NCBI RefSeq assembly: GCF_001660485.1
Contig: NZ_CP013979.1
Span: 1,054,001-1,118,000, forward strand
DNA length: 64,000 nucleotides
Reading direction: 5' to 3'
DNA from: Agromyces aureus
Lineage (GTDB): Bacteria > Actinomycetota > Actinomycetes > Actinomycetales > Microbacteriaceae
Shown piece by piece: positions 42,419 through 51,484 of the stretch. A program made the position numbers and the translations under genes. Positions within the stretch are counted from its first letter, which is position 1, and every line of letters begins with the position of its first letter. The notes under the pieces were generated by a model, which searched no databases, had not been told where the DNA came from, and worked only from the letters and a program-made list of their open reading frames with translations.

Positions 42419-43489
42419 ATGAACACCAAGAACGCCACGATCGCGGATGTCGCGGCGCGGGCCGGTGTCTCGGTGCCCACCGTCTCGCGCGTGCTCACGG
42501 GGGCCGCCCGCGTCAGCCCGGCCAAGGTCGAGCGCGTCGAGGCGGCCATCGCGGAACTCAACTTCCGGCCGAGCGCCGCGGCCCGTACGCTCGCGTCGCG
42601 TCGTTCGCAGGTGATCGCCGTCATCGCCGGCGACACCTCTCGATACGGCTACGCCGAGACCATCCGCGGCGTGGAGGTGGCGGCACGGGCGGGCGGGTAC
42701 ACCGTGATGATCACGGTCGTCGAGTCCGCCGACGACGAAGAGGTCGACCGGGCGATCACGGCCACCATGACGCAGTCCATCGCGGGCGTCGTCGTGCTGA
42801 AGTTCGACCCGCCCGGCGTCGCGGCGCTGAAGCGCCTGCCCGCGGACATCCCCGTCGTCGCGCTCTCGGGCGTGCGCGAGGTCGGCGTGCCGCAGGCCGT
42901 GCTCGATGAGGCACGCGCGGCCGAAGAGCTCACCGCTTTCCTGCTCGAACTCGGGCATCGGACTGTGCACCACGTGCGCGTGCCGCCCTCGCGGCGCGAG
43001 GACGGCCGCACGACCGGGTGGCGGCGTGCACTCCGCAAGGCGGGCGCACCGATCCCCGACACGCACGACGCCGGCTGGGAGCCGCGCACCGGCCTCGAGA
43101 TCGGCCGACGCCTCGCCGACGACCCGAGCGTGACCGCCGTCTTCTGCGGCAACGACGAGATCGCGATGGGCGTCATGCGCGGCCTCGCCGACGCCGGGCT
43201 GAAGGTGCCCGACGACGTCTCGGTGGCGGGGTTCGACGACCACCCCCTGGCGGAGATGTGGTCGCCGCCGCTCACGACGGCCGAGCAGGATTTCGCCGGA
43301 CTCGGTCGCCGCGGCTTCCAGCTGCTGCTGCACGTGATCGACGACACCGGTGATCGCCTCTACTCGTCGGAGCGACCGCGGGTCATCCTCCGGGAGAGCA
43401 CGGCGGCCCCGAACCCCGAGCGACTCGCAGCCGGCGCCGCAGGTGCAACGGTGGCCGATGACGCAGGCCGCGCGGCACGCGGCGCCTGA
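42419..43489 (+). CDS. LacI-family regulator of the galactoside cluster
   Basis: It has 356 residues. The HTH is at about 7-28 (TIADVAARAGVSVPTVSRVL), hinge ARTLASR, effector domain with FCGNDEIAMGVMRGL and SVAGFDDHPLAEMWSPPLTT. The ATG at 42419 begins just before the HTH; an in-frame GTG at 42386, overlapping the permease stop, is possible. The likely operators are the three TGATAGCGGTTTCA sites at 36738-36808. The C-terminal 25 residues are an Ala-rich tail. Confidence 0.87.
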   Translation: MNTKNATIADVAARAGVSVPTVSRVLTGAARVSPAKVERVEAAIAELNFRPSAAARTLASRRSQVIAVIAGDTSRYGYAETIRGVEVAARAGGYTVMITVVESADDEEVDRAITATMTQSIAGVVVLKFDPPGVAALKRLPADIPVVALSGVREVGVPQAVLDEARAAEELTAFLLELGHRTVHHVRVPPSRREDGRTTGWRRALRKAGAPIPDTHDAGWEPRTGLEIGRRLADDPSVTAVFCGNDEIAMGVMRGLADAGLKVPDDVSVAGFDDHPLAEMWSPPLTTAEQDFAGLGRRGFQLLLHVIDDTGDRLYSSERPRVILRESTAAPNPERLAAGAAGATVADDAGRAARGA

Positions 43490-43503
43490 ACAGTCGGCCC
43501 GAT

Positions 43504-43518
43504 CGACCCGTCGGGTCG
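43504..43518. terminator. Short hairpin between converging genes
   Basis: CGACCC, 3-base loop, GGGTCG, between the LacI stop and the nuclease stop. A weak, short stem. Confidence 0.45.
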
Positions 43519-43549
43519 AAGGGTCCTCGCGCCGACCGCAGGCAGTGAC

Positions 43550-44890
43550 TCAGCTGATCCAACCGGTCCAGCCGGGCACGCGAAGGTCGACCCAGGTGAG
43601 GCGGTGGTCGCTGCTCGGGAATGGGTAGACCCCGGTGAGCCGCGACAGCGGGTCGGCGGTCACGGGCCAGAAGACACCGGCATCCTGCACCTTCAACAGC
43701 ACGCGCGACGGCAGCACGTAGTCGGCGCGAAGGTTGCCGGGCGCGCCGTCGGCGAAGTCGGCGGTGTCGTAGCGCGGGTCGCCGGCGTGCGTCGCGTTCG
43801 CGCCACCCTGCAGCGCGGATGCCTCGACGGCGCCCTCGGAGGTCGGCAGCGGGTCGGTGATGCGACGGTTGTCGAGCAGCTGGTCGATCGCCGCGTCGAC
43901 CGAGTCGCCGTCGACCGGGTCGGCGTTCTGGTCGCCCAGGATCACGAACGGCTGCGTGATGCCGAGCCCGCCGCGATGCCCCTGGTCGTCGACGATGTAC
44001 CGGCCCTTGCCGGGCGAGACGTAGTCCGACCAGAACCGGATCTCGTCGTGGTTGCGCTTGCCGTTGCGGTCTTCGGCGCCGTCGAAGGTCGGGGGAGTCG
44101 GATGCGACGCCAGCACGTGCACCGTCGAGCGGCCGACCTTGACCGGCACGTCCCAGTGCGACTTGCTCGACAGCCGCACGACCTCGAGCTCCTCTGGCGT
44201 GTACCAGTCGTTCGCGGCCGGCGTGGCGGGGTCGTCGGGCAGCAGCGCACCGGGCATGTCCTTCCAGAGGAAGTTCTGGAAGGTGCGCACCTGCGAGGTC
44301 ACGATCGGGAACTTCGAGAGCACGACCATGCCGTACTGCCCCTCGAACAGGCCGAAGCCGAGCGCGTCGTCGCCGCCGCCGACGGTGCCGTCGTTGTTCA
44401 GGTCGAAGCCGCTCGGTACGCCCGTGTTCGACGGTGCGACGAACGCGTAGGGGTACTCGACCGGGTCGGCGCCGCCCTGCGACACCTGGAGGTAGTTGGT
44501 GCGGAACAGGTCGGCCGCGCGGCCGTCGGGCACGTAGTCGAACTCGTTCAACAGCACGATGTCGGGATTCGCCCGCTGGATGACCTCGGCGACCGTCTGC
44601 GCCTGCACGTCATCGCCGGTGGACAGGTCGGCCTCGAGCTCGCCCGCCGTCGCGCGGTTCAGCGAGAGATTGTAGGTCGCGATGCGCAGGTCGGTCGACC
44701 CGCGCTGCAGCAGGTCGGCGATGCGCGAGTGCCGGTCGCCCGAGGGATCGTTCGACGTGGGGTCGGTCGACAGAGGGCCGGATGCCGCGGCCGGCGCCGC
44801 GAGGGCCGGCACGCTGCCGAGCGCGAGGGCGGCGACGGTGCCGACCGCCGCGGCGGTGAGGGTGATGGTGGTGCGTCGTCTCGTGGTCAT
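43550..44890 (-). CDS. Secreted endonuclease/exonuclease/phosphatase-family protein
   Basis: It has 446 residues. The ATG at 44890 follows GAAGGAG and gives a signal peptide cut near ALAAP (about 32). The family landmarks are ATYNLSLNR (metal-binding Asn), DIVLLNEFD (Glu), [21 protein letters not shown] (Gly-Asp-x-Asn) and FPSSDHRL (Ser-Asp-His). It hydrolyses phosphodiester bonds, most likely in extracellular DNA/RNA or phospho-compounds. An [14 protein letters not shown] segment resembles a calcium-binding dockerin-like loop. Divergent from alkaline phosphatase with PHO-box-like repeats between them, which points to phosphate scavenging. Confidence 0.87.
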   Translation of the reverse strand: MTTRRRTTITLTAAAVGTVAALALGSVPALAAPAAASGPLSTDPTSNDPSGDRHSRIADLLQRGSTDLRIATYNLSLNRATAGELEADLSTGDDVQAQTVAEVIQRANPDIVLLNEFDYVPDGRAADLFRTNYLQVSQGGADPVEYPYAFVAPSNTGVPSGFDLNNDGTVGGGDDALGFGLFEGQYGMVVLSKFPIVTSQVRTFQNFLWKDMPGALLPDDPATPAANDWYTPEELEVVRLSSKSHWDVPVKVGRSTVHVLASHPTPPTFDGAEDRNGKRNHDEIRFWSDYVSPGKGRYIVDDQGHRGGLGITQPFVILGDQNADPVDGDSVDAAIDQLLDNRRITDPLPTSEGAVEASALQGGANATHAGDPRYDTADFADGAPGNLRADYVLPSRVLLKVQDAGVFWPVTADPLSRLTGVYPFPSSDHRLTWVDLRVPGWTGWIS

Positions 44891-44967
44891 GCGAAAGCTC
44901 CTTCGTCGGAGGGATGCGAGATCGGGTGCACCCACCAAGGTAGGGCGTCTGGCCCCCGTTCGGGGGG

Positions 44968-45000
44968 ATTCATCCGTCGTTCCTGCGGAGTTCATCGGGA
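44968..45000 (+). promoter_or_regulatory. PHO-box-like direct repeats upstream of phoA
   Basis: Three consecutive 11-base units: ATTCATCCGTC, GTTCCTGCGGA, GTTCATCGGGA. Streptomyces PhoP binds 11-base direct repeats with a GTTCA-like core. The element lies 78 bases from the nuclease start and 120 bases from phoA, so it could serve both divergent genes. Confidence 0.6.
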
Positions 45001-45119
45001 TGTCCACGGGTACTGGTGCGCTTGCTCCGGTCGCTCGCCGAACCGGATCGCGGGCCACCGACGTCGGCTTCGACATCCGTTCCATCATCTGTTCCACATC
45101 CGTTCGAGGAGGAACCACC

Positions 45120-46631
45120 ATGCCCTTCCGTCCCACAACCCGGCGCGCCATGACCCTGGCCGCAGCCGCGATCGGCGCTGCCGCGATCGTCGCCTCGTCG
45201 GTGCTGCCCGCTGCCGCCGTCACCCAGGCCTCGCCCGACGAGACCGGCGGCGCCGTGCGCCACAACTCCACGGGATTCGGCGACGCCGCGGACCTCGCGC
45301 GCTCGCTGCTGCCCGTGCCCGCCCGAAACGTCATCCTGCTCATCGGCGACGGCATGGGCGACAGCGAGATCACGATCGCCCGCAACTACCTCGTCGGCGC
45401 CGGCGGCCAGCTCGCCGGCATCGACGCCCTGCCCGTGACCGGCCAGTACACGACCTACTCGCTCTACAAGGACGGCGACCCGCTCGCGGGCAAGCCCGAC
45501 TACACGCCCGACTCGGCCGCCACCGGCACCGGCTGGGCGACCGGCACCAAGACGTACGACAACGCGGTGTCGGTCGACATCCACGGTGCCGCGAAGAAGA
45601 CGCTGCTCGAACTCGCGAAGGTCAATGGGCTGCGCACCGGCGACGTCACGACCTCGGAGCTCCAGGACGCGACGCCCGCCGTGCAGGTGGCGCACGTCGC
45701 CGCGCGCAGCTGCTACGGACCCGACAGCCCCACCTGCGGGGCCGACGCGCTCGTGAACGGCGGCGCCGGCTCGATCAGCGAGCAGCTGCTCGACACCCGC
45801 CCCGACGTCACCCTCGGCGGCGGTGCGACCACGTTCGCGCAGACCGCGAAGGCCGGCGAGTGGTCGGGCCTCACGCTGCTCGACCAGGCGAAGAACCGCG
45901 GCTACACCGTCATCACCGACGGAGCCGGGCTCGCCGGCGTGACCAAGGCGAACCAGGACGCCCCGGTGCTCGGCCTCTTCGCGGCGGGCAACCTGCCCAC
46001 GCGCTTCGCCCCGACCGTGGCGACCGTCGGCGGCTCGGGCGCGGCGACCGGTGAGGTCTGCCAGCCGAACCCCGACTACCTCGGCGCCTCGGGCGTGACC
46101 CTGCAGAAGATGACCGAGAAGTCCATCGAGCTGCTGAACGACAAGAAGTCGAAGAAGGGCTTCTTCCTGCAGGTCGAGGGCGCCTCGATCGACAAGCGCG
46201 ATCACGCCGCCGACGCCTGCGGCCAGATCGGCGAGACGCAGGACTTCGACGAGGCCGTGCAGGCCGCGCTCGCGTTCGCGAAGAAGGACCGCAACACGCT
46301 CGTCATCGTGACCGCCGACCACGCGCACTCCTCGCAGATCGTCGACGGCGCGACGCCCGGCCTCGGCACGACGCTCACGACGTTCGACGGCACGCCGCTG
46401 CGCATCTCGTACGGCACGTCGGCCGCCGGAGGCTCCCAGCAGCACACGGGCTCGCAGCTGCGCGTGGCGGCCTACGGCCCGAGCGCGGTCGGCGTGCTCG
46501 GCCTCACCGACCAGACCGACACGTTCTTCACGATCGCGAACGCGCTGAAGCTCGACACCGGCGTGAAGGTCGGCTGGCCGCTGCCGAAGGGCGCGCAGGC
46601 GACCAAGCCGTGGGACAAGCGCCGCGGCTGA
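45120..46631 (+). CDS. phoA: Alkaline phosphatase
   Basis: Releases phosphate from organic esters outside the cell. It has 503 residues after GAGGAGG. The N-terminus has twin arginines ([12 protein letters not shown]) and a hydrophobic core ending near AAAVTQA. Catalytic residues: [10 protein letters not shown] (Asp77, metal), [10 protein letters not shown] (Ser132, phosphorylated nucleophile), VTADHAHSS (Asp400, His401) and QQHTG (His442). Matches PhoA-type enzymes in order and spacing. The upstream PHO-box repeats suggest PhoP control. Confidence 0.92.
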   Translation: MPFRPTTRRAMTLAAAAIGAAAIVASSVLPAAAVTQASPDETGGAVRHNSTGFGDAADLARSLLPVPARNVILLIGDGMGDSEITIARNYLVGAGGQLAGIDALPVTGQYTTYSLYKDGDPLAGKPDYTPDSAATGTGWATGTKTYDNAVSVDIHGAAKKTLLELAKVNGLRTGDVTTSELQDATPAVQVAHVAARSCYGPDSPTCGADALVNGGAGSISEQLLDTRPDVTLGGGATTFAQTAKAGEWSGLTLLDQAKNRGYTVITDGAGLAGVTKANQDAPVLGLFAAGNLPTRFAPTVATVGGSGAATGEVCQPNPDYLGASGVTLQKMTEKSIELLNDKKSKKGFFLQVEGASIDKRDHAADACGQIGETQDFDEAVQAALAFAKKDRNTLVIVTADHAHSSQIVDGATPGLGTTLTTFDGTPLRISYGTSAAGGSQQHTGSQLRVAAYGPSAVGVLGLTDQTDTFFTIANALKLDTGVKVGWPLPKGAQATKPWDKRRG

Positions 46632-46678
46632 ACTGCGCCGGCTGATCGGTCGGGCTTCGAGCCCTGATCGAACGCAGG

Positions 46679-46711
46679 GTGCCCCGCCCGTCGACTCGAC
46701 GGGCGGGGCAC
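46679..46711. terminator. Bidirectional terminator after phoA
   Basis: GTGCCCCGCCCGTC, 5-base loop region, GACGGGCGGGGCAC; 14-base perfect stem between converging genes. Confidence 0.88.
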
Positions 46712-46730
46712 GCTGCGTTCGGCGGCCCCG

Positions 46731-47126
46731 CTACCCGGCGTGGTCCGCGTGCCGGTGCACGACGTGCCAGCCGTCGGACTCGTGCCGGTAGACCTGCGTC
46801 GCGCGCAGCGTGAAGGTGCGCGGCTCGCCGTTGATCGAGGTCGACACGCGCTCGTAGCCGACGGTGTAGGCGAGGTCGCCGACCACGTCGAACGAGATCA
46901 GGTCGAACGCGTAGTCGGTGCAGTTCGAGAAGCTTGCCGCGAGCACCTCGAACGCCTCGACGAGCTCGGCCCGATCGGTGGCGTTGCGCCAGGCGCCGAG
47001 CACGCCGACGGGCTCGTGCTCCGACCAGGTCGCGCGGCGCGGCCCGTCGTCTCCGTCGTACATGGCGCGCTCGGCTCGCACGAACTCGCTCTGCACCCAC
47101 ACCAGGAACTGCTCACGGTCGCTCAT
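46731..47126 (-). CDS. SnoaL-like (NTF2 fold) protein
   Basis: It has 131 residues. MSDREQFLVWVQSEFVRAERAMYDGDD at the start, GVLGAWRNATDRAELVEAFEVLAASFSNC in the middle, and ATQVYRHESDGWHVVHRHADHAG at the end are typical of SnoaL_3/DUF4440 proteins. Forms a conical pocket for a small ligand or isomerase reaction; ligand unknown. The ATG at 47126 is preceded by GGAGG 11 bases upstream. Confidence 0.82.
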   Translation of the reverse strand: MSDREQFLVWVQSEFVRAERAMYDGDDGPRRATWSEHEPVGVLGAWRNATDRAELVEAFEVLAASFSNCTDYAFDLISFDVVGDLAYTVGYERVSTSINGEPRTFTLRATQVYRHESDGWHVVHRHADHAG

Positions 47127-47193
47127 GAGTTCAGGATCCTCCGGTCGGCGGCCGGGCACAATCATCCGTCGCGCGCCGCCCCTCAAGTGCCGC

Positions 47194-47994
47194 TCAACTG
47201 CCGCTCGCGACGAGCGTCGCCGGCCGGAACCCCGGCAGCCCGCGACGCGCGATGAGCCACTCGGCGACCACGAGGTTCGGCAGCCAGCAGAGGAACGGCA
47301 CCACGGCGTAGGCGTTCGCGAAGACGGCGTCGAAGTCGAAGGCGCCGGTCGTGAACGGCACCTGCACGAGGATGAGCAGCGGAATCCAGATGCGCAGCGT
47401 CACGGCCGCGTAGGTGAGCGAGAAGTTGCGCATCATCCAGGCGCGGTGGCTCGCGACATCCCCTCGCCGGATCGAGCGGTAGCCGGCCCAGCCGGTCGCG
47501 AGCCACAGCAGGCCGAGCGTGCCGAAGCCGAAGAGGCCCACGAGGCCGGCGTCGTTCACGGGCGCGATCACGAGCCCCGCGAGCCCCGCGACGCCGACGG
47601 CCGTGAGGTAGCCGCGGCCGGTCCAGCGGTGCACGCGCGGATGCCGCGTGCGCAGGCCCCGCCAGAACTGCAGCGGGCCGACGACGAGCGCGAACCCGCC
47701 GCCGACGATGTGGACGTACAACGCGAGCTGGATCGGCCACGGCTGATCGGCGTAGTTGCCCGCGAGCCCGCCCGACGGCGAATCGGCGAGCGACCGCAGC
47801 GAGGCCGTGAGGTAGGGCGTCACGGCGAACGCGGCGATCGCGAGCGACGAGAGCAGCACCCAGGTCCAGGCGATGCGCGTGCCGAGGCGGCCCCTGGGTG
47901 GGGGTGCCGACGCGGCTGGGGCGATGCGTGCGGTGGTGCCTGAGCGGTCGGATGCCGCGGGCGGCTGCGATGCGCCGGTGCTCGTGGTGGTCAT
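47194..47994 (-). CDS. DUF2306 membrane protein
   Basis: It has 266 residues. An Ala/Pro-rich start is followed by about seven hydrophobic helices. HIVGGGFALVVGPLQFWRGLRTRHPRVHRWTGRGYL and GDVASHRAWMMRNFSLTYAAVTLRIW are the DUF2306 hallmarks, with histidines in helices that suggest heme or metal binding. It resembles the protein at 50503-51198, so the two are probably paralogues. Function unknown. Confidence 0.83.
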   Translation of the reverse strand: MTTTSTGASQPPAASDRSGTTARIAPAASAPPPRGRLGTRIAWTWVLLSSLAIAAFAVTPYLTASLRSLADSPSGGLAGNYADQPWPIQLALYVHIVGGGFALVVGPLQFWRGLRTRHPRVHRWTGRGYLTAVGVAGLAGLVIAPVNDAGLVGLFGFGTLGLLWLATGWAGYRSIRRGDVASHRAWMMRNFSLTYAAVTLRIWIPLLILVQVPFTTGAFDFDAVFANAYAVVPFLCWLPNLVVAEWLIARRGLPGFRPATLVASGS

Positions 47995-48054
47995 GGTCGC
48001 ACGGTACGAGCGCCCGCCCGGCGCGCATATCGGGTCAACCCCCGAGTCGGACCG

Positions 48055-48190
48055 GGGGTCGGGGGTCGCTCCGGCTTCGCCGGTCGAGGAGGCGCGCCAG
48101 GGCCGTCTCGAGACCAGCGAACCCCGCCGGCGTCCCGCTGGGCTCGAGACGCTTCGCTCCTCGACCGGCGGGCGCTCCTCGACCGGCGGC
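48055..48190. repeat. Intergenic imperfect inverted repeat, probable dispersed element
   Basis: CTCCGGCTTCGCCGGTCGAG near 48069 and GCTTCGCTCCTCGACCGGCG near 48151, plus GTCTCGAGAC and GGCTCGAGAC. The style is that of short CTCGACCGGCGG-bearing repeats scattered between genes in Microbacteriaceae. No gene in this gap. Confidence 0.55.
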
Positions 48191-48213
48191 GGGGAACCGC
48201 GCACAATGAGTGC

Positions 48214-48657
48214 ATGGCAACCGAAGACGTGAACGAGAACCCGTCCGGCGCGAGCAGGGCACCTGGCGTGCGGCAGCTGCGGCTCGTGGTCGAGGCCGAG
48301 GACTTCGAGCAGGCGCTCGCCTTCTACCGCGACGTGCTCGGCATGTCCGAGCAGGAGGCGTACGACGGCGACGAGGGAGCCCGGGTCGTGATCCTCGACG
48401 CCGGCCGCGCAACGCTCGAACTGTCGAATCCGGCGCAGGTGCGGTTCATCGATCGCGTCGAGGCCGAGGGGCAGCGGAGCGACCGGCTGCGCGTCGCGCT
48501 CGAGGTCGACGACAGCGCGGCGACGACCACCGAGCTCATCGAGGCCGGTGCCGAGCTGATCGCCGAGCCCCGCGAGACGCCGTGGCGTTCGGTGAACGCG
48601 CGCCTGCGCGGGCCGGCCGGGCTGCAGTTGACGATCTTCCAGGAGCTCGACGACTGA
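48214..48657 (+). CDS. VOC-family (glyoxalase/bleomycin-resistance fold) protein
   Basis: It has 147 residues, one and a bit beta-alpha-beta-beta-beta modules: VRQLRLVVEAEDFEQALAFYRDVLGM, then VVILDAGRATLELS (metal ligand region), and NARLRGPAGLQLTIFQEL with the last ligand Glu. A cytoplasmic metalloenzyme or binding protein of unknown substrate. Confidence 0.85.
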   Translation: MATEDVNENPSGASRAPGVRQLRLVVEAEDFEQALAFYRDVLGMSEQEAYDGDEGARVVILDAGRATLELSNPAQVRFIDRVEAEGQRSDRLRVALEVDDSAATTTELIEAGAELIAEPRETPWRSVNARLRGPAGLQLTIFQELDD

Positions 48658-48675
48658 TCGCGGGGCCTCCGGTCG

Positions 48676-49320
48676 CTATCGTCGGGCGTCGGTCGCCCAG
48701 ATCGCCAGCTCGACGCGATTGCGGGCGCCGATCTTGGCCATGATGCTCGCGATGTGCGTCTTCACCGTGCTGAGCGAGATGTGCAGCTCGCGCCCGATCT
48801 CGACGTTGCCGAGCCCGCGGGCGACCGCAGCCGCGACCTCCTGCTCGCGATCGGTGAGCGGGGTCGTGGGTGCCGCCCGCGGTTCGGGTGCGGTGCCCGC
48901 GAACGCCTCGATGAGCCGCACGGTCACGTTCGGGTCGATGAGCGCGTCGCCCCTGGCGGCCGCGTGCACGGCCTCGCGCAGCAGCACGGCCCCGGCGTTC
49001 TTCAGCAGGAATCCGCGGGCGCCGGCACGCAGCGCCGCGTACACGTACTCGTCGAGATCGAACGTCGTGATCACCACGACGGGCATCGGGTCGGCGACGC
49101 CGGGCCCCGCGAGCTCGCGCGTCGCCGCGATGCCGTCGGCCACCGGCATCCGGATGTCGAAGAGGCACACGTCGGGCCGCAGCGAACGTGCCATCGCCAC
49201 GGCCTCGCCGCCGTCGGCCGCCTCGCCCACGACCTCGATGTCGGGCTGCGCGTCGAGGATCATGCGGAGACCCGTTCGCACGAGTTCCTGGTCGTCGGCG
49301 ATGAGCACGCGCACGGTCAT
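48676..49320 (-). CDS. NarL/LuxR-type response regulator
   Basis: It has 214 residues. The receiver has ADDQ near the start, phospho-Asp55 in CLFDIRMP, VITTFD and LLKNAG (Lys). The output domain has LTDREQEVAAAVARGLGNVEIGRELHISLSTVKTHIASIMAKIG, a typical LuxR HTH. Overlaps the sensor kinase gene by 4 bases, so the two form a two-component pair; targets unknown, with the adjacent DUF2306 gene as the obvious candidate. Confidence 0.9.
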   Translation of the reverse strand: MTVRVLIADDQELVRTGLRMILDAQPDIEVVGEAADGGEAVAMARSLRPDVCLFDIRMPVADGIAATRELAGPGVADPMPVVVITTFDLDEYVYAALRAGARGFLLKNAGAVLLREAVHAAARGDALIDPNVTVRLIEAFAGTAPEPRAAPTTPLTDREQEVAAAVARGLGNVEIGRELHISLSTVKTHIASIMAKIGARNRVELAIWATDARR

Positions 49321-50498
49321 GCCGTTCCTCCAGTCCAGGCGGCGCGCGGCAGCACGGCCGAGACCCGCCAACCGCCCGCGTCGTCGGTGCCCGCGGCCGG
49401 GCCCGCCGCGCAGGTGCCGCCGAGCAGCGTCGCGCGTTCGACCATGCCCGTGATGCCGTATCCGGGGCGAGCGGATGCCGCGGGCCGCCCGTCGTCGCGG
49501 ACCTCGAGCCGCACGCCGGACCCGTCGACCTGCACGGCGACGTCGACGCGGGTCGCGTCGCGCGCGTGCCGGCGGGCGTTGGTCACCGACTCCTGCGCGA
49601 GGCGGAACACGGCCGCGCCCACGGCGGGCGGCAGCGACTCGTGATCGCCGTCGACCGTCACGTCGACGTCGAGCTCGCCGGGCCCGGCAGCGGATGCCGC
49701 GAGCCGCCGCACATCGCCCGCCGACGGGGCCGGGGTCCGCTCCGCGGCGTCGACGCCCGCCGGCACCGCTCCGCCGTCGCGCCGCAGCACGCGCACCATC
49801 GCGCGCATCTCGTCGAGGGTGCGAGACGCCTCGGCCTCGATGGTGCGCAGCACGCCGGCCGCGGCATCCGGTTGCGTGGTGGCCACGGCGAGCCCGGCCT
49901 GCGCCTGGATCGCGATCGCCGAGACGTGGTGGGCGACCGTGTCGTGCAGGTCGCGCGCGAGTTGCTCGCGTTCGAGCAGGCGCATGCGGTCGAGCTCGCG
50001 CGCCCTGGCCCCGGCGCGCCAGCGGAAGGCCAGGCCGAGCGACCAGGTCGTGACCACGACGGCGGCGCTGCCGATCGCGTCGCCGACGGTGGGTGCGCCC
50101 GTCACGAGGCCGATCGCCCACCCGCCGAGCGCGAGCGCGCCGCCGCCGAGCATGGCCCGGCCCGATCCCCAGCGCATGACCGCGTAGACGAGCAGCAGGA
50201 AGTAGGCGGTCGTGTACAGCTGCGGATCGCCGCCCGTGACCAGTCCGAACGCCGTGCCGGCGCCGAACGCGACGGCCAGCATCGTGAACGGGCGCGACCG
50301 CCGCCAGAGCAGCGTCGGCACGAGCAGCACCAGCGCGACGGCCCACGCCCAGCGCCACGGCACCTCGGATCGCAGCGCCGCCTCGACGACGACGAGCGGT
50401 ACGAGCACGCCGACGAGCACCCAGTCGCGCCACACGCGCCGAGGCGGCGGCGGAACCGCGGCCGGCGCGCTCCACAGCGACCGCAGCGGGCTCGTCAT
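49317..50498 (-). CDS. Sensor histidine kinase (HisKA_3 type)
   Basis: It has 393 residues; the ATG at 50498 is chosen over the longer frame at 50522. Four to five membrane helices (about 28-155) precede the dimerisation helix with AR-DLHDTVAHHVSAIAIQ (phospho-His185). The ATPase domain has AQESVTNARRHA (N box) and YGITGMVERA (G box). No extracellular sensor domain, so the helices themselves sense the signal. The gene follows the DUF2306 gene by 4 bases and overlaps the response regulator. Confidence 0.9.
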   Translation of the reverse strand: MTSPLRSLWSAPAAVPPPPRRVWRDWVLVGVLVPLVVVEAALRSEVPWRWAWAVALVLLVPTLLWRRSRPFTMLAVAFGAGTAFGLVTGGDPQLYTTAYFLLLVYAVMRWGSGRAMLGGGALALGGWAIGLVTGAPTVGDAIGSAAVVVTTWSLGLAFRWRAGARARELDRMRLLEREQLARDLHDTVAHHVSAIAIQAQAGLAVATTQPDAAAGVLRTIEAEASRTLDEMRAMVRVLRRDGGAVPAGVDAAERTPAPSAGDVRRLAASAAGPGELDVDVTVDGDHESLPPAVGAAVFRLAQESVTNARRHARDATRVDVAVQVDGSGVRLEVRDDGRPAASARPGYGITGMVERATLLGGTCAAGPAAGTDDAGGWRVSAVLPRAAWTGGTA

Positions 50499-50502
50499 GC
50501 CC

Positions 50503-51198
50503 TCATGATAGGCGCGCGGCATCCGTCGCCGACGGCACGTCGGAGGTCGCGATCGGCGGGCGTGGGCCGAACATGCCGCTTCGCGCCCTTCGGTGGATGA
50601 CGACCTCGGCGACCGCGAGGTTGATCGCCCAGCCGAGCGCCATCAGCACGGTGTACGTGAACCGGTCGGGCTCGCCGACGAGCAGCGCCCACGGCAGGAT
50701 CGTGAGCACCTGCGTGCCGGCGCCGAGGCCGATCGCGTAGGCGCGGGTCATCCAGGCGCTGTGGGTCTGCACGTCGCCGCGGCGGATCGCGAGGAACGCC
50801 ACGACGATCGCCGCCGCCATCGCGGGTGCGAGCACCACCCTGATCAGCATGAGCGCGAACCCGCTGTGGTCGGGCAGGTCGTAGGCCACCGCCATCCAGA
50901 GGCCGGATGCCGCGGACACGAGTCCAGCGGGCGCCACGACCCGCCCGGCCAGCCGGTGCCAGCGTCGCCGCCGCAGCGACGGCACGAACTGCAGCGCACC
51001 GACGAGCAGGAACACCGTGGACCCGATGATGTGGGCGATCACGGGCACGGGAGAGTCGAAGAAGCGGGCGTTCTCGGCCGTGACCTGGGCGCCTGACCCG
51101 AGCTGCGCGAGGCGGCTGCTGCCGGCGGCCATGGGCACGAGCGTGAGGGCGATCAGGCCGGCGGGAGCGAGCCATTCGGTACGGCGACGGGTGGTCAT
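50503..51198 (-). CDS. DUF2306 membrane protein in operon with a two-component system
   Basis: It has 231 residues with about seven helices. HIIGSTVFLLVGALQFVPSLRRRRWHRLAGRVV and GDVQTHSAWMTRAYAIGLG match the DUF2306 pattern, with conserved His residues. Related to the protein at 47194-47994. First gene of a three-gene unit with the sensor kinase and regulator; it may be an accessory sensor or a target. Confidence 0.82.
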   Translation of the reverse strand: MTTRRRTEWLAPAGLIALTLVPMAAGSSRLAQLGSGAQVTAENARFFDSPVPVIAHIIGSTVFLLVGALQFVPSLRRRRWHRLAGRVVAPAGLVSAASGLWMAVAYDLPDHSGFALMLIRVVLAPAMAAAIVVAFLAIRRGDVQTHSAWMTRAYAIGLGAGTQVLTILPWALLVGEPDRFTYTVLMALGWAINLAVAEVVIHRRARSGMFGPRPPIATSDVPSATDAARLS

Positions 51199-51326
51199 GC
51201 TTCGATGCTCGCGTGCGGCCTCGGCGCGCGCATCGGCCGCGGAGCCGCCATCGCCTCAGCCGATCGGCCGATCGGGTGATCACCGTCGCGCGGGTCGCGA
51301 GGCTATCAGCATCCGGTGAACTCGGG

Positions 51327-51359
51327 GGTCACGGCGGCTTCACCCGGGGGCCATCCGGG
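51327..51359 (+). promoter_or_regulatory. PHO-box-like direct repeats upstream of the metallophosphoesterase
   Basis: Three consecutive 11-base units: GGTCACGGCGG, CTTCACCCGGG, GGCCATCCGGG. They lie 125 bases before the start codon and resemble the repeats upstream of phoA. Confidence 0.5.
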
Positions 51360-51484
51360 GGCAAGGGCCGAGACATCCGGCCTCGCTTCGATGGAGCATG
51401 CCAGCGGGCGGCGGGCGGCGTACCTCGGGAGCGATCGAGGGGCGCCGCTGTTGCGCGCCCTCCCTCGATCGACGAAGGACCGAC

